A DNA stretch of 20,834 bases from Propionibacteriaceae bacterium (GCA_030528545.1 JAUMYR010000038.1:1-20834); one strand, 5' to 3'. Positions 10,430 to 17,428 are shown, counted from the first letter of the stretch. Numbers and translations are program-made. The notes: a model not told the origin generated them from the sequence alone.

Positions 10430-10812
10430 GCGCCCGGCGGCTCCACCACGCACCGGCCGACTGCCCGGTGTGTGGGGACCAGCTCATCACGATCCGCAAG
10501 GGCTGCCTTAGCTGCGGAACGGAACTAGTCGGGGAGTTCGCTGGCTGTGAGTTCTGCGTCCTCGACGACGCCGACCTCGCCCTGCTCAAGGTCTTCCTCG
10601 CCTCGCGCGGCAACGTCCGCGAGGTCGAGAAACACCTCGGGGTGTCCTATCCGACCGCCCGGGCCCGGATCACAGCGCTGCTGGGCAAGCTGGGTCTGGC
10701 CGACGAGGGGGACCAGCCCGAGCCCCAGCCATCGGAGCGGGAGCAGATCCTGGCTCAGGTCGCGGCGGGAAACCTGTCCGCCGCCGACGCCGCGGTGCTG
10801 CTGAGCCGCTGA
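10426..10812 (+). CDS. DUF2089 family zinc-ribbon/HTH protein
   Basis: A 128-residue protein. The N-terminus holds cysteine pairs CPVC (13-16) and CLSC (27-30), a zinc-ribbon arrangement, plus a further pair CEFC (41-44). The middle, GNVREVEKHLGVSYPTARAR (about 63-82), is a helix-turn-helix as in DUF2089 proteins, suggesting nucleic-acid binding. The C-terminal helix QILAQVAAGNLSAADAAVLL matches the N-terminal motif of the preceding protein. GTG 10426 overlaps the upstream stop, so the pair is translationally coupled. DUF2089 genes commonly sit beside DUF4097 genes; a regulator-partner relation is inferred, not shown. Confidence 0.85.
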   Translation: MSARRLHHAPADCPVCGDQLITIRKGCLSCGTELVGEFAGCEFCVLDDADLALLKVFLASRGNVREVEKHLGVSYPTARARITALLGKLGLADEGDQPEPQPSEREQILAQVAAGNLSAADAAVLLSR

Positions 10813-10853
10813 CCCCGTGCCGGGCGTGGCTATGGGCTGCGCTAACTGGCTGA

Positions 10854-10865
10854 TAGGCTGTCCGG
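10854..10865 (+). promoter_or_regulatory. Leaderless promoter of greA
   Basis: TAGGCT (10854-10859) ends 6 nt before ATG 10866 and there is no Shine-Dalgarno sequence. No clear -35 box is visible 17 bp upstream (TATGGG). Confidence 0.55.
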
Positions 10866-11372
10866 ATGTCCGATAACACCCAAGATGTGATCTGGCTGAC
10901 GCAAGAGGCCTTTGACAAGCTCACCGAGGAACTCGACTACCTCAAGACCGAGGGTCGGGCAAAGGTGTCTGCCAAGATCGGCCAGGCGCGCGAGGAAGGT
11001 GACCTCAGCGAGAATGGCGGCTACCACGCCGCCCGCGAGGAACAGGGCCAGATGGAGGCGCGGATCCGGCAGCTCGAAGAGATGCTGAACCACGCCCAGG
11101 TGGGTGCCGCGGCCTTGTCGGCCGACGAGGTGACCCCCGGTGTGCTCGTCACCGTTGCGTTCGCCGGTAACCCGGACGATACCGACACCTTCCTTCTGGG
11201 ATCTCGCGAAGTTCTCGGCCTTGATGATTCGGTCGAAGTCGCGGTCTATTCACCGCAGTCGCCACTCGGTGCGGCCGTCATCGGTAAGAAGAAGGGCGAT
11301 GTGGTCAGCTACGCCGCGCCGAATGGGCGCAAGATCTCGGTGACGGTCACCGAGATCGCACCTTTCGGCTGA
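10866..11372 (+). CDS. greA: Transcription elongation factor GreA
   Basis: Binds the secondary channel of RNA polymerase and stimulates cleavage of backtracked transcripts. The 168-residue protein has the N-terminal coiled-coil hairpin (about 12-80) with the acidic tip AREEGDLSENGGYHAA, where D46 and E49 correspond to the catalytic D41/E44 of E. coli, and a C-terminal FKBP-like domain (about 88-168, SPLGAAVIGKKKGDVVSY). Length and sequence are standard for actinobacteria. The greA, DUF4307, mca neighbourhood matches Mycobacterium tuberculosis Rv1080c-Rv1083, although there greA lies in the same orientation as the DUF4307 gene, whereas here they converge with a 12-bp gap. Confidence 0.97.
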   Translation: MSDNTQDVIWLTQEAFDKLTEELDYLKTEGRAKVSAKIGQAREEGDLSENGGYHAAREEQGQMEARIRQLEEMLNHAQVGAAALSADEVTPGVLVTVAFAGNPDDTDTFLLGSREVLGLDDSVEVAVYSPQSPLGAAVIGKKKGDVVSYAAPNGRKISVTVTEIAPFG

Positions 11373-11384
11373 GGGCCCTCGGGT

Positions 11385-11813
11385 TCAAACCGGGCGGCAC
11401 CCCGTCACGCTGACCGATGTCGCCCGTTTCAGGGTCTTGAGGCGGATCTTGTGGTCGCTGAGCAGTTCTTTCCCCGCGGGGATATTGACTTCGATTTCGC
11501 CGACCCGCTCGAAGGTGACGGCTTGAGCGATGACCGTGCACACTCCGGTCACCTCCGCCGAGTTGCGCTGTACCGTCAAGACGGCATCGCTGAAGTCATC
11601 GGAGGTGATCGAGAACCAGTTCACCGCACCGACGATCGGCGGGTTGGCATGGAACAGACTCGTCCAAGCCAACCAGGCGAGACCGGCCACGGTAACAACG
11701 GCCCCAACAGCGATGATGATGCCGCTGGAGCCTCGCCTTTGGGGATAGCGAGCGGCGATCCTGGCCTGATCTTCGGGTGTCCTCACCGCTCTATTCTGCC
11801 GCGAGGAGGCCAT
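11385..11813 (-). CDS. DUF4307 membrane protein
   Basis: A 142-residue protein with a basic cytoplasmic N-terminus, one membrane helix (about 31-53, IIIAVGAVVTVAGLAWLAW) and an extracytoplasmic beta-rich domain containing two cysteines (TGVC and TGC) that could pair. This is the DUF4307 family, found almost only in actinobacteria next to mca. It is divergent from mca, so a shared control region is likely. The start is uncertain: ATG 11813 has no ribosome-binding site, while an in-frame GTG at 11786 follows CAGAAT by 6 nt and would fit the leaderless pattern seen throughout this window. The molecular function is unknown. Confidence 0.85.
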   Translation of the reverse strand: MASSRQNRAVRTPEDQARIAARYPQRRGSSGIIIAVGAVVTVAGLAWLAWTSLFHANPPIVGAVNWFSITSDDFSDAVLTVQRNSAEVTGVCTVIAQAVTFERVGEIEVNIPAGKELLSDHKIRLKTLKRATSVSVTGCRPV

Positions 11814-11837
11814 GTTTCGCGCATCGGTGGGAAGCGT

Positions 11838-11850
11838 CACAATAGTGCCC
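11838..11850 (+). promoter_or_regulatory. Possible leaderless promoter of mca
   Basis: CACAAT (11838-11843) ends 7 nt before ATG 11851, with no Shine-Dalgarno sequence. This is one of three CANNNT examples, weaker than the TANNNT set. A strong GAGGAGG at 11803-11809 lies ahead of an alternative ATG 11812 but only 2 nt away, and it is explained as codons of the opposite gene. Confidence 0.35.
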
Positions 11851-12747
11851 ATGCCTGATACCCAGTTGCGTCTGCTGCACGTTCACGCCCACCCCGACGA
11901 TGAGTCGAGCAAGGGCGCCGCGACCACCGCGAAGTACGTGGCCGAAGGCGTGCGGGTCATGGTCGCGACCTGTACCGGCGGGGAGAGGGGCTCGCTGCTC
12001 AACCCCAAGATGGCGCACCTGCTGGACGATCCCTCATTCGATATCGCGGCCGTGCGCCGGGCCGAGATGGCCAAGGCGAGGCAGATTCTTGGCATCGAAC
12101 AGGTGTGGCTGGGCTTCGTCGACTCCGGGTTCCCGGAGGGCGATCCGCCGCCCCCGCTGCCGGAGGGAAGCTTCGGGCTAGCCGACCCCAAGGAAGCGGC
12201 CGGCCGGCTAGTGAAGGTGATCCGGGAGTTCCGGCCCCAGGTGATGACGACCTACGATGAATTTGGCGGCTACCCCCACCCGGATCACATCATGTGCAAC
12301 CGGATCTCGGTCGAGGCATTCCGGGCCGCCGCCGATCCCGAGGCATGGCCGGAGCACGGTCCTGCCTGGCAAGTCAGCAAGCTGTATTACCACATGTCTT
12401 TCCATCGTCGCAGGTTCGAGGCGCTGGACCGGGCCATGCACGAGCATGGCTTGGACTCTCAGGTCACGGAGCGGCCAAGCTCCTGGGAGGACGAGAAATG
12501 GGACCGGCTTACCACCTTCGTTCCCTGCGGCCAGTACTTCCCGGTCCGGGACGCCGCCCTGCTGGCTCACGAGACCCAGGTCGATCCGGACGGAATGTGG
12601 TTCGCGGTACCGCTCGCGGTGCAGCAGGCTGGGTGGCCCACCGAGGACTATCAGCTGGTCGCGTCGCGGGTGCCGGTGTGCATCCCCGAGAACGATCTTT
12701 TCGGGGGGCTGCGGCCGTGTTTGGACGGCCCGGAGTTTTTCATCTGA
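11851..12747 (+). CDS. mca: Mycothiol S-conjugate amidase
   Basis: Zinc amidase of the PIG-L/LmbE family that cleaves mycothiol conjugates of electrophiles into an exportable mercapturic acid and GlcN-Ins for mycothiol re-synthesis. The 298-residue protein has the zinc-binding motif HAHPDDES (H14, D17), GGERG (43-47), and YPHPDHIMC with catalytic H143 and zinc ligand H146. The segment YYHMSFHRRRFEAL and the neighbouring DUF4307 gene favour Mca over the paralogue MshB. The start at 11851 gives the family N-terminus LRLLHVHAHPDDES; the longer version from 11812 adds residues that lie in the divergent promoter. Its presence implies that the organism makes mycothiol. Confidence 0.95.
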   Translation: MPDTQLRLLHVHAHPDDESSKGAATTAKYVAEGVRVMVATCTGGERGSLLNPKMAHLLDDPSFDIAAVRRAEMAKARQILGIEQVWLGFVDSGFPEGDPPPPLPEGSFGLADPKEAAGRLVKVIREFRPQVMTTYDEFGGYPHPDHIMCNRISVEAFRAAADPEAWPEHGPAWQVSKLYYHMSFHRRRFEALDRAMHEHGLDSQVTERPSSWEDEKWDRLTTFVPCGQYFPVRDAALLAHETQVDPDGMWFAVPLAVQQAGWPTEDYQLVASRVPVCIPENDLFGGLRPCLDGPEFFI

Positions 12748-12768
12748 GCGGCTGGGGCCGCTTCGGAG

Positions 12769-12780
12769 TAGCCTGAGGGC
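12769..12780 (+). promoter_or_regulatory. Leaderless promoter of the small membrane protein gene
   Basis: TAGCCT (12769-12774) ends 6 nt before ATG 12781. It lies in the 33-bp gap after mca, so the small gene can be expressed independently of mca. Confidence 0.5.
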
Positions 12781-12975
12781 ATGAGGCTGCTCGAATCCGT
12801 GAATCCCGACTGGGTCACCCCGGGGTGGATCCCGCTGGTGCTGGTGCTGCTCGTCGGCGTGGTATGCGTCGGGCTCTACCTCAACATGCGCAAACACGTG
12901 CGGGCGGCGAGGGCCAACGACCCGCAGTGGCGGGCGGAACCCGAACAGCCCGCGCCGGGGGCCGAGGAGTCCTAA
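12781..12975 (+). CDS. Small single-pass membrane protein following mca
   Basis: A 64-residue protein with one strongly hydrophobic helix (about 14-35, WIPLVLVLLVGVVCVGLYL), a basic cytoplasmic segment (NMRKHVRAARAND) and a Pro/Glu-rich tail. A small membrane protein in the same place occurs in M. tuberculosis (Rv1083, after mca), so the gene appears to be conserved by position. Its function is unknown; the location suggests a link to mycothiol detoxification, which is inference. The stop TAA overlaps the stop of the converging rhomboid gene by four bases (12972-12975), leaving no room for a terminator between them. Confidence 0.8.
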   Translation: MRLLESVNPDWVTPGWIPLVLVLLVGVVCVGLYLNMRKHVRAARANDPQWRAEPEQPAPGAEES

Positions 12976-13568
12976 GCGGCGAGCCGGGCGCGGCGCCGGT
13001 GGAGCCAGAGCGCGGCCAGCACCCCGCCGATCGCGCCGCCGAGATGGCCTTGCCACGACACCCCGTAGGTCGTGGGGAAAACACCCCACAGGATGCCGCC
13101 ATAGACCAGCCCGACGATGACCGCGATCGTCAGCTGGGCCCAGCTGCGGGTGAAGAAGCCACGAGCCAACAGATAGGTGAGATATCCGAACACCACTCCG
13201 GAGGCCCCGAGCGTGATCGAGTGGGGAGGGCTGATGAGCCAGACCACAGCACCCGAGGTGACAATCGTGATGAGGCTGACCCACAGGAACTGGCGCAGAC
13301 CCGACACCAGGACGAGGGTGCCGAGCACGAAGAGCGGCACGGTGTTGCTCATCAGGTGGCTCCACCCGAAGTGCAGGAATGGGGCGCTGAAGATAGCCGG
13401 AAGCCCCGCGGGGTCCCGCGGTACGATCCCAAACCCGTCGAGGTAGTTCATCGCCGCCCAGTCGAATAGCTCTAGCACCCACAAGACCGCCACGACCGAT
13501 CCCATGCCGATGGCGGATTGTTTGACGGGCAGCGGTGCCGATTGGCGAGGGACAGGTAACTGGCTCAT
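12972..13568 (-). CDS. Rhomboid family intramembrane serine protease
   Basis: A 198-residue polytopic membrane protein with about six hydrophobic segments. The catalytic dyad is evident: S123 in GASGVVFGYL (the GxSG motif) and H175 in WQGHLGGAIGG, with the supporting HxxxN-type motif HLMSN (71-75) after the FLHFGW loop. Rhomboids cleave transmembrane helices of substrate proteins inside the membrane; the substrate here cannot be deduced. ATG 13568 is chosen because CACACT ends 6 nt upstream on the minus strand; the longer ORF to 13754 runs into cysE. It lies downstream of cysK-cysE on the same strand, 82 bp away, but has its own promoter-like signal. Confidence 0.93.
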   Translation of the reverse strand: MSQLPVPRQSAPLPVKQSAIGMGSVVAVLWVLELFDWAAMNYLDGFGIVPRDPAGLPAIFSAPFLHFGWSHLMSNTVPLFVLGTLVLVSGLRQFLWVSLITIVTSGAVVWLISPPHSITLGASGVVFGYLTYLLARGFFTRSWAQLTIAVIVGLVYGGILWGVFPTTYGVSWQGHLGGAIGGVLAALWLHRRRARLAA

Positions 13569-13580
13569 GTCTCCAGTGTG
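13569..13580 (-). promoter_or_regulatory. Probable leaderless promoter of the rhomboid gene
   Basis: On the minus strand, CACACT (13580-13575) is followed by six bases and then ATG 13568, with no Shine-Dalgarno sequence. The arrangement is identical to that of the FtsB-like gene. Confidence 0.4.
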
Positions 13581-13617
13581 CCAGGACGCCCGTGTCCGAC
13601 GCTGAGGCAAAGGGTCC

Positions 13618-13639
13618 CCGGCCACCCGGCGGCGGCCGG
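13618..13639 (-). terminator. Possible hairpin after cysE
   Basis: CCGGCC (13618-13623) pairs with GGCCGG (13634-13639) around a ten-base loop, 11 bp beyond the cysE stop on the minus strand. There is no T-tract. It may separate cysK-cysE from the rhomboid gene. Confidence 0.25.
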
Positions 13640-13650
13640 AGCTGGCGCGC

Positions 13651-14202
13651 TCAGGCGATGACGTCGCCCTTGTGCACCACGCTCGGGATGCCGACAACGA
13701 CCTGGCCAGGCAGGACATCCTTGACCACCAGGGCATTGGCCCCGATTTTGGCATCGTCTCCGACAGTGATCGCGCCGATCACCTTGGCGCCCGCTCCGAT
13801 CAGGACCCGATTGCCGATGGTGGGGTGGCGCTTGACCTTGTCGAGACTGCGACCTCCCAGCGTCACCTGGTGGTACATCAGCACGTCATCGCCGATTTCG
13901 GCGGTCTCACCGATCACCACCCCCATGCCATGGTCGATGAAGAAGCGCCGCCCGATCACAGCTCCCGGATGGATCTCGATACCGGTAAGGAAGCGGGATA
14001 GCTGGGAGATCGCCCTGGCCAGTGGCTTATACGCAGGGGATGTGAGCCACAGCTTGTGCGCCAGGCGGTGGATCCACACGGCATGCACCCCCGGGTACAT
14101 GAGGGCGACCCCGAGTTTGCTGCGCGCCGCGGGGTCGTAGCGCATGGCCGATTCCAGGTCCTCGCGTATCCGAAAGCGCGCGGCACGCAACAAACTCTTC
14201 AT
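13651..14202 (-). CDS. cysE: Serine O-acetyltransferase, short EpsC type
   Basis: Transfers acetyl from acetyl-CoA to L-serine, the first step of cysteine synthesis. The 183-residue protein is the short form lacking the long N-terminal extension of the E. coli enzyme. A helical N-terminal part (1-70) precedes a left-handed beta-helix made of hexapeptide repeats; [19 protein letters not shown] includes catalytic D90 and H91, and H111 lies in [12 protein letters not shown] 14202 has GGAG 5 nt upstream; a GTG at 14208 overlaps the cysK stop (GTGA) and would add two residues. Either way translation is coupled to cysK, and the two enzymes are known to form the cysteine synthase complex. Confidence 0.95.
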   Translation of the reverse strand: MKSLLRAARFRIREDLESAMRYDPAARSKLGVALMYPGVHAVWIHRLAHKLWLTSPAYKPLARAISQLSRFLTGIEIHPGAVIGRRFFIDHGMGVVIGETAEIGDDVLMYHQVTLGGRSLDKVKRHPTIGNRVLIGAGAKVIGAITVGDDAKIGANALVVKDVLPGQVVVGIPSVVHKGDVIA

Positions 14203-14204
14203 GG

Positions 14205-15140
14205 TCACTCCGCCATCAAATCGGCAAACAGCACTGTAGACAAGTAGCGTTCACCAAAACTCGGGACGATGACGACAATCCGTTTTCCGGCATTCTCGGG
14301 ACGAGCCGCGATTTCTGCGGCCGCCGACAGCGCTGCCCCAGAGGAAAGGCCGACCAGCAGCCCCTCCTGGGTGGCGGCCGCCCGGGCGAATTCGACTGCC
14401 TGATCGATGTTGCGGGGCAGCACCTCATCGATCACCGATCGGTCGAGGTTCTCGGGCACGAAGTTCGCGCCGATGCCTTGGATCTTGTGCGGCCCGGGCT
14501 GTCCACCCGACAGGATCGGAGATTCCTCGGGCTCCACCGCGACGATCTTGACGTTGTGGTTGCGTTCCTTCAGCGCCTGACCGATGCCGGAGATGGTGCC
14601 GCCGGTACCGACACCGGCCACGACGATGTCGACCCTGCCGTCGGTGTCGGCCCAGATCTCTTCCGCGGTGGTCGAGCGGTGCACGGCTGGGTTCGCGGGG
14701 TTGGCGAACTGGCGCACCAGCACCGCGCCTTCCTCGCGCCCGATCTCTTCGGCTTTCTCCACGGCTCCGCGCATCCCCAGGGAGCCCGGGGTGAGTACCA
14801 GATCTGCCCCGAAGGCGCGCAGCAGGGCGCGGCGCTCCACGGACATCGTCTCCGGCATCGTGAGGATCACCCGGTAGCCGCGGGCAGCTCCGACCATGGC
14901 GAGCGCGATACCGGTGTTCCCAGAGGTCGCCTCGACGATGGTTCCGCCGGGAGCCAGGGCGCCGGAGGCCACCGCCGCGTCCACCATGGCGACGCCGATC
15001 CGGTCTTTGACGGAATTGGCGGGGTTATAAAACTCCAGCTTGGCCAAGACCTCAGCATTGTTCCCGGCGATGCGGTTGATGCGAACCAGCGGTGTGTTCC
15101 CGACAAGTGCTGTGACATCGGAGTAGATACTCATGTCCAC
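14205..15140 (-). CDS. cysK: Cysteine synthase A (O-acetylserine sulfhydrylase)
   Basis: PLP-dependent enzyme that makes L-cysteine from O-acetylserine and sulfide. The 311-residue protein shows the PLP lysine K45 in NSVKDRIG, the substrate loop TSGNTG (72-77), the phosphate-binding GTGGTISG (178-185) and the SSG motif near 267 in [13 protein letters not shown] 15140 is chosen because GGAGG lies 7 nt upstream; an ATG at 15134, two codons further in, is the alternative. It forms an operon with cysE and diverges from guaA across a 110-bp control region. Cysteine made here feeds the synthesis of mycothiol as well as of protein. Confidence 0.96.
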   Translation of the reverse strand: MDMSIYSDVTALVGNTPLVRINRIAGNNAEVLAKLEFYNPANSVKDRIGVAMVDAAVASGALAPGGTIVEATSGNTGIALAMVGAARGYRVILTMPETMSVERRALLRAFGADLVLTPGSLGMRGAVEKAEEIGREEGAVLVRQFANPANPAVHRSTTAEEIWADTDGRVDIVVAGVGTGGTISGIGQALKERNHNVKIVAVEPEESPILSGGQPGPHKIQGIGANFVPENLDRSVIDEVLPRNIDQAVEFARAAATQEGLLVGLSSGAALSAAAEIAARPENAGKRIVVIVPSFGERYLSTVLFADLMAE

Positions 15141-15166
15141 GCCAACACCTCCCGCCTGGAAACAAT

Positions 15167-15182
15167 TCCCGAACGTCCGGGA
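15167..15182. promoter_or_regulatory. Near-palindromic operator candidate between cysK and guaA
   Basis: TCCCGAACGTCCGGGA is a 16-bp inverted repeat with only one mismatched pair (14 of 16 positions symmetric), sitting 27 bp upstream of the cysK start. No terminator function is expected at this place, so a dimeric repressor or activator site for the cysteine operon is a reasonable guess. I do not recognise the motif as the site of a particular regulator. Confidence 0.3.
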
Positions 15183-15237
15183 TGTGGGACGAGCGGGCCG
15201 AGGCGAGCGTGCCGAGCGCGCGTCCGCCGACTGGGAC

Positions 15238-15250
15238 TAGACTCACGCCC
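15238..15250 (+). promoter_or_regulatory. Leaderless promoter of guaA
   Basis: TAGACT (15238-15243) ends 7 nt before ATG 15251, with no Shine-Dalgarno sequence. This argues against the longer in-frame reading from 15182. Confidence 0.55.
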
Positions 15251-16801
15251 ATGCAGAACCATGATCGCGTCCTGGTTATCGACTTCGGCGCGCAGTACGC
15301 GCAACTCATCGCGCGGCGTGTCCGCGAGGCACGGGTCTATTCCGAGATCGTCCCGCACACCATGAGCGTCGAGCGTATCGCTGCGCTTCGGCCCACTGCG
15401 ATCATCCTCTCCGGGGGGCCGCAGTCCGTCTACGCCGAGGGAGCCCCCAAGGTCGACCCAGCTCTCTTCGAACTGGGCATTCCGGTCCTCGGGATCTGTT
15501 ACGGCTTCCAGGCGATGGCCGACGCCCTCGGCGGCACCGTGGCCAAGACCGGCCTCAGCGAATACGGTCGCACCTCGCTGTCGCTGACCACCCAGGGCAA
15601 TCTGCTGGGGGCGCTGCCCAATACCCTCAACGTCTGGATGAGCCACGGCGATTCGGTGTCTCGCCCGCCATCCGGCTTCCGGACTCTCGCTCGCACGGCT
15701 GGGGCGCCAGTCGCGGCCTTTGAGGACCCCGAACGCAAGCTGGCGGGCGTCCAGTGGCACCCTGAGGTCGCGCATTCCCAGATGGGTCAGTCGGTCATCG
15801 AGCATTTCCTCTTCGACATCGCCAACTGCACCCCAGACTGGACCCCACAGAACATGGTCAGCGAGCAGATCGAGGACATTAGGGCTCAGGTCGGCGACCG
15901 GCGCGCCCTGTGTGCGCTCTCGGGCGGGGTGGATTCCGCCGTCGCTGCGGCTCTGGTCCAGCGTGCCATCGGCGACCAGCTGACCTGCGTCTTCGTCGAC
16001 CATGGACTGCTGAGGCAGGGCGAGGCCGAGCAGGTCAAGGAGGCTTTCGTCGCCGCGACCGGCGTCGAGCTGGTCGTCGCGGACGAGAGCGCTCGCTTCC
16101 TGGGGGCCCTGGCAGGGGTCACCGATCCCGAGACGAAGCGCAAGATCATCGGGCGTGAGTTCATCCGCACCTTTGAAGATCAGGCCCGCAAGCTGAGTAG
16201 CGAGCGCGGCATCGACTTCCTCGTGCAGGGAACCCTCTACCCCGATGTGGTGGAGTCCGGGGGCGGCGAGGGAGCGGCCAACATCAAGAGCCACCACAAC
16301 GTGGGTGGGCTTCCCGACGACCTGCAGTTCACCCTGGTGGAGCCGCTGCGGACCATGTTCAAGGACGAGGTCCGGGCGGTCGGCCTGGAACTGGGCCTGC
16401 CCGAGACCATGATCTGGCGCCACCCCTTCCCCGGCCCCGGCCTGGGTATCCGCATCGTGGGAGAGGTCACTTTCGAGAGGCTGGAGATCCTACGGAAAGC
16501 CGACGCGATCACACGCGAGGAGATCACCAAGGCCAACCTCGACCGAGAGGTGTGGCAGCTCCCGGTCGTCCTGCTGGCGGATGTCCGCTCGGTGGGGGTG
16601 CAAGGGGATGGACGCACCTATGGCCATCCGATCGTGCTGCGCCCGGTCACGAGCGAGGACGCCATGACCGCCGACTGGGCGAAGCTGCCCTATGAGGTGC
16701 TGGAGCGGATCAGCACCCGGATCACTAACGAGGTACCTCAGATCAACAGAGTGGTGCTCGACATTACGAGCAAGCCGCCAGCCACGATCGAGTGGGAGTA
16801 A
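15251..16801 (+). CDS. guaA: GMP synthase (glutamine-hydrolysing)
   Basis: Converts XMP, glutamine and ATP to GMP in purine synthesis. The 516-residue protein has an N-terminal class I glutamine amidotransferase domain (about 6-190) with nucleophile C83 in [10 protein letters not shown] and H170/E172 in VQWHPEV, an ATP-pyrophosphatase domain with P-loop SGGVDS (224-229), and the C-terminal dimerisation domain ending KPPATIEWE, the canonical end of the family. All catalytic residues are in place. The gene stands alone, facing away from cysK and towards the GlsB-like gene, with a strong hairpin after its stop. Confidence 0.98.
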   Translation: MQNHDRVLVIDFGAQYAQLIARRVREARVYSEIVPHTMSVERIAALRPTAIILSGGPQSVYAEGAPKVDPALFELGIPVLGICYGFQAMADALGGTVAKTGLSEYGRTSLSLTTQGNLLGALPNTLNVWMSHGDSVSRPPSGFRTLARTAGAPVAAFEDPERKLAGVQWHPEVAHSQMGQSVIEHFLFDIANCTPDWTPQNMVSEQIEDIRAQVGDRRALCALSGGVDSAVAAALVQRAIGDQLTCVFVDHGLLRQGEAEQVKEAFVAATGVELVVADESARFLGALAGVTDPETKRKIIGREFIRTFEDQARKLSSERGIDFLVQGTLYPDVVESGGGEGAANIKSHHNVGGLPDDLQFTLVEPLRTMFKDEVRAVGLELGLPETMIWRHPFPGPGLGIRIVGEVTFERLEILRKADAITREEITKANLDREVWQLPVVLLADVRSVGVQGDGRTYGHPIVLRPVTSEDAMTADWAKLPYEVLERISTRITNEVPQINRVVLDITSKPPATIEWE

Positions 16802-16809
16802 GGCCTGAC

Positions 16810-16847
16810 GTGGGGGTGGTCCAGCGATATCGCTGAGCCACCCCCAC
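16810..16847. terminator. Strong hairpin terminator after guaA
   Basis: GTGGGGGTGG (16810-16819) pairs perfectly with CCACCCCCAC (16838-16847); an inner palindrome AGCGATATCGCT (16823-16834) extends the structure. It begins 9 bp after the guaA stop, and ATGTTTCGG follows. Because guaA and the GlsB-like gene converge here, it probably works in both directions, though the T-tract is weak. Confidence 0.65.
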
Positions 16848-16862
16848 ATGTTTCGGGTTCAG

Positions 16863-16891
16863 CCGGAGGTGAGCAGCGGGATCACTTCCGG
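16863..16891 (-). terminator. Hairpin overlapping the GlsB-like stop
   Basis: CCGGAGGTGA (16863-16872) and TCACTTCCGG (16882-16891) form a ten-base-pair stem with one G-T-type mismatch and a nine-base loop. The right arm includes the stop codon of the minus-strand GlsB-like gene, so it is placed to end that transcript. Confidence 0.45.
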
Positions 16892-17133
16892 CTCGCCCAC
16901 CACCTCTGGAACGCGAGGATGAGCATTGCGCCGAGGACGGAGAACCCGAGGCCGCGCAGGGACCACATGGTGGTGAAAGACCCGCCGAGTGCCAGGTCGC
17001 CGACGAACCCGCCGACAAAGGCCCCGCCGATACCTAGCAGCATGGTCGCCAGCCAGCCTCCGGATTCCTTGCCAGGCATGATGGCCTTGGCGATAGCGCC
17101 TGCGATGAAACCGACGATGATGTATCCCAACAT
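16882..17133 (-). CDS. GlsB/YeaQ/YmgE family stress-response membrane protein
   Basis: An 83-residue, very hydrophobic protein of the transglycosylase-associated (PF04226) family, small inner-membrane proteins often induced by envelope or acid stress. It opens with GYIIVGFIAGAIAKAIMPG, continues with the glycine-rich GGAFVGGFVGDLAL and has three predicted membrane helices. ATG 17133 follows TACCCT by 6 nt on the minus strand and has no Shine-Dalgarno sequence; the longer ORF to 17262 would run into a repeat-rich region. The biochemical function of the family is not known. It converges with guaA. Confidence 0.92.
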   Translation of the reverse strand: MLGYIIVGFIAGAIAKAIMPGKESGGWLATMLLGIGGAFVGGFVGDLALGGSFTTMWSLRGLGFSVLGAMLILAFQRWWASRK

Positions 17134-17145
17134 GAATCCAGGGTA
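17134..17145 (-). promoter_or_regulatory. Leaderless promoter of the GlsB-like gene
   Basis: On the minus strand TACCCT (17145-17140) is followed by six bases and ATG 17133. No Shine-Dalgarno sequence is present. Confidence 0.5.
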
Positions 17146-17188
17146 CGTGGCTCCGGCGATTCCTAGGGGCATCCCGGCCAGATATCGG

Positions 17189-17222
17189 ACCAGGGGCCGA
17201 GAAATCGATACCAGGGGCCGAG
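17189..17222. repeat. Two 13-bp direct repeats upstream of the GlsB-like gene
   Basis: ACCAGGGGCCGAG occurs at 17189-17201 and again at 17210-17222, a 21-bp period or two helical turns, each preceded by ATCG. Relative to the predicted minus-strand start at 17133 they lie at about -56 to -89, where activator sites are often found. No gene covers them. Confidence 0.6.
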
Positions 17223-17225
17223 GCT

Positions 17226-17266
17226 GGCCGTGCCAGGCCAGGCCCTGGGAATGGCCCAGCACGGCC
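17226..17266. repeat. Long imperfect inverted repeat in the intergenic region
   Basis: GGCCGTGCCAGGCC (17226-17239) pairs with GGCCCAGCACGGCC (17253-17266), 12 of 14 positions matching, around a 13-base loop. It lies directly beside the direct repeats, in the 281-bp gap 17134-17414. Apart from these repeats and the flanking promoter and terminator signals I see nothing gene-like in that gap. Confidence 0.5.
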
Positions 17267-17409
17267 CCCTGAACCGGGAAGCTGAGACAGGGTCTCCCGC
17301 CCTGGAACGTCTTTTCACCCGCGACATTCTTCCGCCCGGGCGCGGCCTTGGAACACCGGCCGGACCATCACGCCCGGAACCGGTCGATAATGGCCATCCC
17401 CGGAAGCCG

Positions 17410-17428
17410 GTCCCCTAAAGGAGGGGAC
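17410..17428 (-). terminator. Hairpin at the end of the phospholipase D-like gene
   Basis: GTCCCCT (17410-17416) and AGGGGAC (17422-17428) form a perfect seven-base-pair stem with a five-base loop that includes part of the stop codon (17415-17417). It is suitably placed to end the minus-strand transcript, without a clear T-tract. Confidence 0.4.

Noticed and set aside
11384..11400. tRNA T-arm-like GGTTCAAACC at the greA/DUF4307 junction
   Set aside because: The flanking stem does not pair correctly, no acceptor or anticodon arms are present, and the site lies inside the end of a coding gene.
11803..11812. GAGGAGG followed by ATG 11812 as the mca start
   Set aside because: The spacing is only 2 nt, the bases are explained as codons of the opposite DUF4307 gene, and the extra 13 residues do not match the Mca N-terminus.
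15131..16423. 430-codon minus-strand ORF antisense to guaA
   Set aside because: guaA is complete on the plus strand with its catalytic residues; the opposite frame shows no recognisable motif.
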